Below, piece by piece: positions 1-5,509 of a DNA stretch of 5,509 nt (the first letter of the stretch is position 1; each line of letters starts with the position of its first letter). Made by a program: the position numbers and the translations under genes. The notes under the pieces were generated by a model, which saw only the letters and a list, made by a program, of their open reading frames with translations, ran no database searches and was not told where the DNA came from. Source of the DNA: Thermoplasmata archaeon (GTDB lineage: Archaea > Thermoplasmatota > Thermoplasmata > Thermoplasmatales > Thermoplasmataceae). The stretch spans positions 1 to 5,509 of the forward strand of contig JAKBSB010000104.1 in the NCBI GenBank assembly GCA_021845155.1, in the 5' to 3' direction.

Positions 1-378
1 CCTGTCTTCTATCCGCTCTTGAAACATGAGATCCACTCATGAGGCCCCGCATTACGACTTTATGTATTAATCTGGACCTACAAAAGCCATTGCTTGCAGG
101 ATTTGGCACCCCTGCAAGTTCCCACAGGAGGCTTTCAACACCAAGGACTGCAAACAGAATCTCCACTATAGTGAACCTCATCCAACTACAATGTACTCTG
201 TCTTTCTTGCCAATCTTCCACTTCGCTTAAACGGGAACCAGTGAAACGATATGCAACGCTGCAGCTTTCACCTATGTCTGCCAAAATAGACCTCAGTGTC
301 CGGATAACAAAGTCGTGTTTTTCCTTGCTTTCATCACTATCCTGCGAAGACGGAATTTCAGCTCCAAACTGTTGGTTT
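1..378 (-). pseudogene. possible decayed or frameshifted gene remnant, product unknown
   Basis: I see no intact gene here and recognise no product. The segment is about 46% G+C by hand count, like the coding DNA of this window and unlike the AT-rich spacers. On the minus strand one frame is open for 65 codons from 383 to a TAG at 188-186, but it has no ATG and only weak TTG or GTG starts. Its residues look natural, with an acidic stretch and then SVAYRF, SEVEDWQERQ. A second frame is open from an ATG at 181-179 to the left edge (60 codons, beginning MRFTIVEILFAVLG). Each open frame stops where the other continues, and they overlap at about 226-189. This is the pattern expected of one gene carrying a frameshift and lacking its 5' end. 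A decayed transposase is one possibility, but I cannot support it from motifs. The plus-strand open frames here look like shadows. Confidence 0.3.
93..118. repeat. perfect 8-bp inverted repeat (hairpin) with 10-base loop
   Basis: CTTGCAGG at 93-100 and CCTGCAAG at 111-118 are perfect reverse complements around the 10-base spacer ATTTGGCACC. No T-run follows on either strand, so it does not look like an archaeal terminator. It lies inside the possible gene remnant and may be chance or a relic of a mobile element. Confidence 0.4.
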
Positions 379-1935
379 CTATGCTATCTCCAGAGCAACT
401 ATCTCCCAAATAATGAGAAAAAATACTATGAAATTCATGAGCAGCGCAATATTTGCTATTGTTTTTTCCTCGCCGAGTTTCGCGAATATTCTCCTTCTGG
501 AAGTGATCTTGAGGGTGTCTTTAAAGAATTGCCCCCCGTCAAGAATAAAGAATGGAAGAGCGTTTGTTAATCCAAGGAGAAAGTCCATCCAGAACAGCCA
601 GAACAACATATTGAAAAGTCCCCAGAATATGAATGGATTAAATGGTGTTGAAAACAGGCTTGCAAGTTTTCCAGGAATTGGTGAAAGTCCAGAGAACGGA
701 AGTGCTATTGTGCCCAGGGTTCCATACCATGGGCTTGTAAGCATGGATGTTCCAAGAACCTCTGATCTTATGTCGTTTATTGGAATCAAGCTTATCCCAA
801 GATAACTTATCTCAACCCCTATGAAACTCTGGTTTTTGTAGGAATAACTGTTTGCAGTTGGGTCATACTGGGAATAGTAACTGTACTTTGATCCGGTTAT
901 TAAGGTAAAATTTTTCTCAACGGGACTGCTTAGGTTTGAATTGTAATTCAGTGTGATGACTTTTATGCTGGTATCCGGCCTTATGTTATTCAGAATATTG
1001 CTCAGTTGTGTTGAGTTATACACATACTCTCCATTTAATTTATATAATATACTCCCAGGCGTTATATTACCGTATGCTGGAAACCCTCTAATCGTACCTG
1101 CTACCACCAGACCAGCTGGAACTTTTTGTTGCGCATAAGTGTGGCCATTGAATACCGTTACATCAGTTATGCTTCCAGGTATCAGTGTTGAGTTTTCCAT
1201 TATGCTGTAAAGTTGTGTACCCGAGTAGTTCCCAATGGAAGTTATCTCACTCTGGTCCGGTATTGAACTGTAAGAAGAATTGGCCTGCACACTTTCAACA
1301 TAAAGTCCTGAATGTATGGGTGTTGCCACTGGGGCCAATACAAAAAGAAGTATCAGTAACGCAAATATTGCTATCACAATATTTATGCCTGGTCCGGAAG
1401 CAAATATCCTTCTCCTTATGACTGGATCAGCGTCAGTTACTTCCTTTTCATCAGGTTCAACAAATGCCCCTATGGGAACAATGAAAAAAAGCGCTCCCAC
1501 TGATTTCACAGTTATATTGTGCTTTTTTGCCACAATTCCATGGAAAAATTCGTGAATCACCACTGCGGCAATAAGTGAAACAGTGCCAAATACAATAGGT
1601 ATTGCCGGATTGATTCCCGGTAAAACGAGATATAGAAGGAGGGATGGGGGACTCACGTTCCGCACTACAGTTGCCAGGTAAGAACCATACGCCAGGAATA
1701 CCATAGCAACTACTGAAGAAATGATTACCAGCACTACTGATATCCTGGAGAATGCTATTCCGGGAAACCTTGAAGATACTTTGTCCATTATCTTACGGTT
1801 TTTAACCGCCTTTACCATAATTGCAGGACCCATAAACGAAAAATGCTTTGATTTTCTTATAAATGGGGCTGCAATTACAAGTATGAGACCCCATATAATA
1901 AGGATCAGTAGAACGATGAGAATAGGGTTAGGCAT
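379..1935 (-). CDS. site-2 protease family (M50) intramembrane zinc metalloprotease with PDZ-like insert
   Basis: This 518-residue polytopic membrane protein has the site-2 protease signatures. HEFFH (residues 128-132) supplies two zinc-binding histidines and the catalytic glutamate E129, a GPGIN motif follows at 181-185, and NALPFFILDGG (458-468) supplies the third zinc ligand, D466. Hydrophobic segments lie near 4-25, 64-90, 113-135, 145-160, 184-203, 432-465 and 491-515. Residues about 205-390 form a hydrophilic insert with two PDZ-like stretches, the clearer one near 272-345 containing NITPGSILYKLNGE. This insert holds eight N-x-S/T sequons, so it is probably extracytoplasmic and possibly glycosylated. 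Family members cleave substrate membrane helices inside the bilayer, often to release signalling proteins; the substrate here is unknown. The protein is longer than many prokaryotic members because of the insert. It contains no cysteine. The ATG at 1935 is preferred because a TATA-like box lies about 26 bases upstream; I see no Shine-Dalgarno sequence. No T-rich terminator follows the TAG stop. Confidence 0.93.
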   Translation of the reverse strand: MPNPILIVLLILIIWGLILVIAAPFIRKSKHFSFMGPAIMVKAVKNRKIMDKVSSRFPGIAFSRISVVLVIISSVVAMVFLAYGSYLATVVRNVSPPSLLLYLVLPGINPAIPIVFGTVSLIAAVVIHEFFHGIVAKKHNITVKSVGALFFIVPIGAFVEPDEKEVTDADPVIRRRIFASGPGINIVIAIFALLILLFVLAPVATPIHSGLYVESVQANSSYSSIPDQSEITSIGNYSGTQLYSIMENSTLIPGSITDVTVFNGHTYAQQKVPAGLVVAGTIRGFPAYGNITPGSILYKLNGEYVYNSTQLSNILNNIRPDTSIKVITLNYNSNLSSPVEKNFTLITGSKYSYYSQYDPTANSYSYKNQSFIGVEISYLGISLIPINDIRSEVLGTSMLTSPWYGTLGTIALPFSGLSPIPGKLASLFSTPFNPFIFWGLFNMLFWLFWMDFLLGLTNALPFFILDGGQFFKDTLKITSRRRIFAKLGEEKTIANIALLMNFIVFFLIIWEIVALEIA

Positions 1936-1957
1936 TGCCAGCTATAATAAAACCTTC

Positions 1958-1973
1958 AATTATAATCCTTTTC
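1958..1973 (-). promoter_or_regulatory. putative archaeal promoter (BRE and TATA box) of the site-2 protease gene
   Basis: On the minus strand a purine-rich BRE-like GAAAAGGA (1973-1966) runs into TTATAATT (1965-1958). The box is centred about 26 bases upstream of the A of the ATG at 1935, so transcription should start at or next to the start codon and give a leaderless mRNA. This is inferred from spacing and composition only. Confidence 0.55.
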
Positions 1974-2055
1974 ACTCTCCAATGTCTTTAAGTTTTAAAA
2001 ATGCCGATGTAAAATGAAGAATAAATCGTTAATTGACTATCAAAAAATATGACCT

Positions 2056-2070
2056 CCAAAACCTTTAAAT
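2056..2070 (+). promoter_or_regulatory. putative archaeal promoter (BRE and TATA box) of the FBP aldolase/phosphatase gene
   Basis: BRE-like CCAAAACC (2056-2063) is followed directly by TTTAAAT (2064-2070), centred 26 bases upstream of the ATG at 2093. This spacing predicts a leaderless mRNA starting at 2093. The box overlaps an upstream in-frame ATG at 2069-2071, which argues against that ATG being the translation start. Confidence 0.65.
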
Positions 2071-2092
2071 GTTGAATTACCTAATTTACACC

Positions 2093-3250
2093 ATGAAAAC
2101 TACGATATCTCACATAAAGGCTGACATTGGTAGTCTTCCGGGACATTCCAGTGTGTATGAACCTGTTGTACAGGAAGTTGGCAAATTCATCAGGGAACAT
2201 GGAAACGGACTCCTGAGTGACCATTTTATCTCTCATGTGGGAGATGACATACAGATTACTATGGTACATGACAGAGGAGTTGACGATCCGGAAGTTCATG
2301 AGCTGGCCTGGAATGCTTTCATAGCAGGTACGGCTCTGGCAAAAAAGGTTGGATTGTACGGGGCAGGGCAGGATCTTCTCAAGGATTCCTTTTCCGGCAA
2401 CATCAAGGGAATGGGTCCAGGTGTCGCCGAGATGGAGATAAATGCACGAAAATCAGAGCCTTTTATTATCTACATGATGGACAAAACGGAACCTGGAGCT
2501 TTTAATTTCCCCATATTCAAGATGTTTGCGGATCCTTATAACACTCCAGGGCTGGTTATAGATCCGAATATGCACGATGGATTTAAATTTGAGATATGGG
2601 ATATTATCGAAGGAAAAAAGATTTACCTCAGTACTCCTGAGCACATGTATGACATCATGGGCATGATAGGTTCCAAGAGCAGATATGTTGTCAAGAGAGT
2701 TTTCACCAGAGATAACCATGAAAAACTTCCTGATGAGAATGTAGCTGTGATCACCACTGATAAACTTTCCTTCATTGCAGGCGAATATGTGGGGAAGGAT
2801 GACCCTGCAGGAATTGTCAGGATACAGTCTGGATTGCCTGCGGCTGGAGAATCCCTGGAGGCATTCTCCCACCCTTATCTGGTATCAGGGTGGATGAGGG
2901 GTTCCTTCAATGGGCCTCTTATGCCAGTTGGAATGAAAGATGCAAAGATGACAAGATTCGACGGTCCTCCAAGAGTAGTTGCACTTGGGTTTGTGCTTAA
3001 GGATGGAAAACTGACTGGTCCTGTTGATATGTTTGATGATCCTGCTTTCGATGGGGCAAGAAAAACAGCAGTTGACATCGTAGACTACCTGAGGAGAATG
3101 GGTCCATTTGAGCCACACAGGCTTCCTGAAGATGAAATGGAATACACCTCTCTTCCGAGAGTTCTTGAGAAGCTCAAACCACAGTTCCAGCATATAGATA
3201 TGGCCCCACCCAAGAAGAAGCTTAAAGTTTCTACAAAGGACTTTGATTGA
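2093..3250 (+). CDS. fbp: fructose-1,6-bisphosphate aldolase/phosphatase (archaeal type, bifunctional)
   Basis: This 385-residue cytoplasmic enzyme belongs to the archaeal FBP aldolase/phosphatase family. It condenses dihydroxyacetone phosphate with glyceraldehyde 3-phosphate and then hydrolyses the 1-phosphate to give fructose 6-phosphate, which drives gluconeogenesis one way. The family is Mg2+-dependent and usually octameric. The active-site residues known from the crystallised homologues are visible: D11 and H18 in KADIGSLPGHSS, D51-D52 in GDD, Q93 in GAGQDLL, D130, and GEYVGKDDP with Y232, the Schiff-base lysine K235 and metal ligands D236-D237. A late tyrosine in EMEYT (Y351) also matches. 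The length is normal for the family. The lysine-rich tail (PPKKKLKV) is probably disordered. I chose the ATG at 2093 over the in-frame ATG at 2069 because family members begin near MKTT and because 2069 lies inside the TATA-like box. The gene stands alone between minus-strand neighbours, so it is probably monocistronic. Confidence 0.97.
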   Translation: MKTTISHIKADIGSLPGHSSVYEPVVQEVGKFIREHGNGLLSDHFISHVGDDIQITMVHDRGVDDPEVHELAWNAFIAGTALAKKVGLYGAGQDLLKDSFSGNIKGMGPGVAEMEINARKSEPFIIYMMDKTEPGAFNFPIFKMFADPYNTPGLVIDPNMHDGFKFEIWDIIEGKKIYLSTPEHMYDIMGMIGSKSRYVVKRVFTRDNHEKLPDENVAVITTDKLSFIAGEYVGKDDPAGIVRIQSGLPAAGESLEAFSHPYLVSGWMRGSFNGPLMPVGMKDAKMTRFDGPPRVVALGFVLKDGKLTGPVDMFDDPAFDGARKTAVDIVDYLRRMGPFEPHRLPEDEMEYTSLPRVLEKLKPQFQHIDMAPPKKKLKVSTKDFD

Positions 3251-3284
3251 GCAAAACTCAGTTTTTGCTTTTTCTTTCTTTTAG
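3250..3284 (+). terminator. hairpin plus T-rich tract ending the fbp transcript
   Basis: AGCAAAA (3250-3256) can pair with TTTTGCT (3263-3269) around a 6-base loop. The T-rich tract TTTTTCTTTCTTTT follows at about 3270-3283. Archaeal termination depends mainly on oligo-T in the non-template strand, which fits here. The tract lies inside the 3' end of the convergent gene and encodes its lysine-rich C-terminus on the other strand. On the minus strand only a short GTTTTGC follows the opposing stop codon, so a terminator for that gene is less clear. Confidence 0.5.
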
Positions 3285-5288
3285 ATAATTTCTGATATCG
3301 TAGAAGAATATATTGTCATAAGGACATGCTTCGAGACACGAGGCTGCCCCAACACATTTTGAGCTTTTAAACTCTCCTGTTTTTATAAATTGTCCGGCAA
3401 GATCGCCCAGTCCAACTTCACAAGCGGAAACACAGTCTTTAGTCGGGCACGTTACGCAGGTATGTGGATCTTTCACTTTGAGTTTGAACAATCCCAATTT
3501 GCTGAATAACCCTACGAATGTCCCAGTGGTGCACCACCCGTATCTTCTGCATGGGCTCATTCCCACGAATGGTATGGATATGAAGAAAATATACCAGAGG
3601 AAATTCCATATAAAAAATGAAAAGTAAACTGAAACATCTATACCGTAAAGGTCGAAATAACCCATCTTTGTCGTGGTAAAATAGGAGAGCAATGAGACAG
3701 CAATCATTATGACCCAAAGAGATGAAATTACGGAAATAACCCACCCTTTAAAATGACTGCCTATATTTTTCCTGCTGAATCTGGATTCGTAATTGAATGA
3801 GATCATGGACTGACCAAATGTTCCACCGTACATTACCGCAGAGGGACACAGTGTGCTGCAGTAGCTCCTTCTTCCGAAAAGTAAGGCCAGCACCGCATAA
3901 AGCGCGTAACTTCCAAGAAGTGCTCCAACCATATATGGATAAAGGGGGGAAAGTGCCCCGACATTGGCCCATAATGGAAGTCTTGAGTGAGTGGCATTCC
4001 CTATGAAATTTGGATATATTATGGTATAGAGGGCAAAAGCAATGAGGGCCATGGAAAGATTTATTCTCTTCTCCTTCCACTGAATATTCTTCATGCGAAG
4101 CACCACAAGAGAGCCCATTTCAATGCCCATTATGGAGAGAAAAATGTAATAGTTTGGAACTGCCCCAAAAACGTAGAAAATATCTACAATGATAGATTTG
4201 GTAGTGAAGACCGTAACACCTCCAAGCATATTTGAAAATATTACAAGATTTTTAAAACCTGTGGAGAAATAAGGGGCATAGGCCTGGAATTCAATTGCTG
4301 CTGCAAGGAACCACTCTGAAATAAATGATGTGATCAGAATAAGAAATACAAACTTCGGATTTTTTATCCATCCTGTTCTTTTTTTATCCGGTTTTGCTGT
4401 TGGGAAATGGATGTGCAGGTAGAGAAGCATCCCCACAACCATAGCTATGCCGTAAATGGACCAACCTACATAAAAAGGTCTATGGTATAGGGTTCCGATA
4501 AATATGGAGGCACTCATGAGAGTGTAAAGCAGGAAAATATTCCTCATCAAGACCATATCTTTTGGGAATAGCGAAGTTCTTCCCCTGGAGATCTTTTCGT
4601 AAAAAATGATCATGAATAATACCATGCTTCCAGTGCCCAGTAATGTTCCCGGGAGAACAAAATTTTCCTGGCCGAGTAAGGTTGGACTGAAAATGCTTTG
4701 AATCATGATGCTCAGGGAGATTAACCGGTTAAGGGAACTCTCAACTGTAATGGCAATTATAACCACCATTTCAGCAACCATAGGGAGAATGAAAAGGTAG
4801 GAATTCAAGCTTGAACTTATCACTGATAACACGTTCGAAAGTAGTGAATAATCTGTGGAAGCGGGATAATAACCGAAACCAATCAGCCTTAGAAATATCC
4901 CCATAGACACTTCATTGAACACAATGAGAAATATTATGGTGGTCGAAACTGAACGGTTGAAACCTATGAATTTCTTTGAAAATGATAGCCAGAGTAGATA
5001 AATCACTGCAATGGACATTTCAAACATCGAGATGTTAAGGGCAATGACCGCATTGAGAAAGGTGACAGGAAATGCCAGGTAATATGTTATGGAATCAAGC
5101 ATGCTCGCCATCATAGACAGAGCTATAACCGCTATTGAAAAATCTCTGTAAGTAAACTCTGGTCGTCTTTTAAGGGAGAAAAATATCAGATATGATATGA
5201 ATGCTGTCATAAATATCTCTGTCAAAACAACAGCAACGATGTTTTCCATCGGGGAGCTAATAGTATCATCAATTAATACAGTTTGCAT
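3258..5288 (-). CDS. polytopic membrane protein with C-terminal NapH/NosR-like polyferredoxin region
   Basis: The longest frame has 676 residues. I do not recognise residues 1-430, which contain about a dozen hydrophobic segments and no cysteine. From about 445 it resembles NapH/NosR-type membrane ferredoxins: a membrane helix, GRRSYCSTLCP (C477, C481), two helices (512-536 and 551-575), then CRRYGWC (C580, C586). Next comes a soluble ferredoxin-like part with CVTCPTKDCVSAC (C611, C614, C619, C623) and CVGAASCLEACP (C645, C651, C655). Two helices between the cysteine pairs would place both on the same, probably cytoplasmic, face. The likely role is membrane-associated electron transfer; the donor and acceptor are unknown. 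In the last motif alanine 648 replaces the usual second cysteine. A start at the ATG at 5249 (663 residues, MENIVAVV) is more likely than 5288: a TATA-like box sits about 26 bases before 5249, and the first 13 residues are hydrophilic and precede the first helix directly. The stop lies 7 bases from the convergent fbp stop. Confidence 0.9.
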   Translation of the reverse strand: MQTVLIDDTISSPMENIVAVVLTEIFMTAFISYLIFFSLKRRPEFTYRDFSIAVIALSMMASMLDSITYYLAFPVTFLNAVIALNISMFEMSIAVIYLLWLSFSKKFIGFNRSVSTTIIFLIVFNEVSMGIFLRLIGFGYYPASTDYSLLSNVLSVISSSLNSYLFILPMVAEMVVIIAITVESSLNRLISLSIMIQSIFSPTLLGQENFVLPGTLLGTGSMVLFMIIFYEKISRGRTSLFPKDMVLMRNIFLLYTLMSASIFIGTLYHRPFYVGWSIYGIAMVVGMLLYLHIHFPTAKPDKKRTGWIKNPKFVFLILITSFISEWFLAAAIEFQAYAPYFSTGFKNLVIFSNMLGGVTVFTTKSIIVDIFYVFGAVPNYYIFLSIMGIEMGSLVVLRMKNIQWKEKRINLSMALIAFALYTIIYPNFIGNATHSRLPLWANVGALSPLYPYMVGALLGSYALYAVLALLFGRRSYCSTLCPSAVMYGGTFGQSMISFNYESRFSRKNIGSHFKGWVISVISSLWVIMIAVSLLSYFTTTKMGYFDLYGIDVSVYFSFFIWNFLWYIFFISIPFVGMSPCRRYGWCTTGTFVGLFSKLGLFKLKVKDPHTCVTCPTKDCVSACEVGLGDLAGQFIKTGEFKSSKCVGAASCLEACPYDNIFFYDIRNYLKERKSKN
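5271..5286 (-). promoter_or_regulatory. putative promoter supporting a downstream start (5249) for the membrane iron-sulfur gene
   Basis: On the minus strand GCAAACTG (5286-5279) precedes TATTAATT (5278-5271), which is centred about 26 bases upstream of the ATG at 5249. This matches the spacing at the other starts in the window and would make the mRNA leaderless from 5249. The only competing TATA-like string for the ATG at 5288 is TTAATTT at 5332-5326, about 41 bases upstream. That would leave a short leader without a recognisable ribosome binding site. Confidence 0.45.
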
Positions 5289-5363
5289 GGGTTATCTGTG
5301 GTCTTTTCCTAGTTTGATGCAAGACAAATTAACCACATTTGGGAGATTTTTGATATTATAAAA

Positions 5364-5378
5364 TCATCAACTATATAT
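5364..5378 (+). promoter_or_regulatory. putative archaeal promoter (TATA box) of the gene starting at 5400
   Basis: TATATAT (5372-5378), preceded by TCATCAAC, is centred about 25 bases upstream of the ATG at 5400. This predicts a leaderless transcript. The 5289-5399 spacer is AT-rich and holds no other feature that I can support. Confidence 0.55.
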
Positions 5379-5399
5379 GCCATCTGGATATAGAAAATA

Positions 5400-5509
5400 A
5401 TGGAATTAGATTATAAGTCCCTACTTGAAATGGATGATGAAGACAGAAAAAAAATGCTTACAAAATTTCTGGTTGAAACCCTGGGAAAAAATGAGGAGGC
5501 TCAGATCAC
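5400..5509 (+). CDS. N-terminal fragment of an unrecognised acidic protein, cut by the window edge
   Basis: An open frame begins at the ATG at 5400 and runs off the right edge after 36 full codons (MELDYKSLLEMDDEDRKKML, then more). An in-frame TAG at 5391-5393 lies three codons upstream, so 5400 is the first possible ATG. A TATA-like box at the usual distance supports this start, and no Shine-Dalgarno sequence is visible. The visible part is rich in Glu, Asp and Lys, probably helical, without a signal peptide or membrane segment, so the protein is likely cytoplasmic. I do not recognise the family. The gene is divergent from the membrane iron-sulfur gene and shares its upstream spacer. Confidence 0.75.
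   Translation, partial: MELDYKSLLEMDDEDRKKMLTKFLVETLGKNEEAQI

Noticed and set aside
39..230. Plus-strand open frame of 63 codons.
   Set aside because: No promoter-like box at the usual distance and no recognisable protein features. It is antisense to the better-looking minus-strand frames.
293..337. C/D box small RNA lookalike on the minus strand: GTGATGA at 337-331 and CTGA at 296-293.
   Set aside because: I find no convincing internal D' and C' boxes and no terminal pairing stem. Short motifs like these occur often by chance.
241..805. Plus-strand open frames opposite the 3' part of the protease gene.
   Set aside because: They are antisense to a gene with clear catalytic motifs, have unusual composition, and show no upstream promoter pattern.
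2069..2092. Eight-residue N-terminal extension of fbp from the ATG at 2069.
   Set aside because: The ATG overlaps the TATA-like box, and the family's conserved N-terminus begins at the ATG at 2093.
1936..2092. Possible small gene or RNA in the divergent spacer.
   Set aside because: The spacer is very AT-rich and is explained by two divergent promoters; I found no open frame or stable structure.
2453..3193. Minus-strand open frames of 67-139 codons opposite fbp.
   Set aside because: They lie wholly inside a strongly supported gene and have no recognisable motif or promoter.
1..5509. CRISPR array, tRNA, rRNA or intact insertion sequence.
   Set aside because: I saw no regularly spaced direct repeats, no tRNA-like T-arm or acceptor pattern, no rRNA sequence and no intact transposase with terminal repeats.

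Overview
The window looks like chromosomal DNA from an acidophilic or moderately thermophilic archaeon. My best guess is the Thermoplasmatales, based on inference rather than a search. The evidence is an archaeal-type bifunctional fructose-1,6-bisphosphate aldolase/phosphatase, a site-2-type membrane protease with a long sequon-rich extracytoplasmic part, and a consistent leaderless promoter layout. In that layout a TATA-like box sits about 25-27 bases upstream of each preferred ATG, with no Shine-Dalgarno sequence between. The four coding units are ordinary single-copy genes. I see no CRISPR array, tRNA, rRNA or intact insertion sequence.

Layout: bases 1-378 hold no intact gene, but they have coding-like base composition (about 46% G+C by my hand count, against about 26% in the 1941-2090 spacer) and two offset open frames on the minus strand, so they may be a decayed or frameshifted gene. 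Bases 379-1935 (minus) encode a 518-residue intramembrane metalloprotease of the site-2 protease family. A 157-base divergent spacer carries promoters for that gene and for the fructose-1,6-bisphosphate aldolase/phosphatase (plus, 2093-3250), the key gluconeogenic enzyme. This gene converges, with a 7-base gap, on a 676-residue polytopic membrane protein (minus, 3258-5288) that ends in a polyferredoxin-like iron-sulfur region. A second divergent spacer (5289-5399) leads to the start of an unrecognised acidic protein (plus, from 5400) that runs off the right edge.

The strands alternate minus, plus, minus, plus, and each intact gene has its own promoter-like element, so these are probably separate transcription units. 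I see no evidence that they act in one pathway. The most interesting element is the membrane iron-sulfur protein. All eleven of its cysteines lie in the last 200 residues, in a NapH/NosR-like but non-canonical arrangement, attached to about 430 residues of cysteine-free membrane domain that I do not recognise. It may be an undescribed membrane electron-transfer protein.
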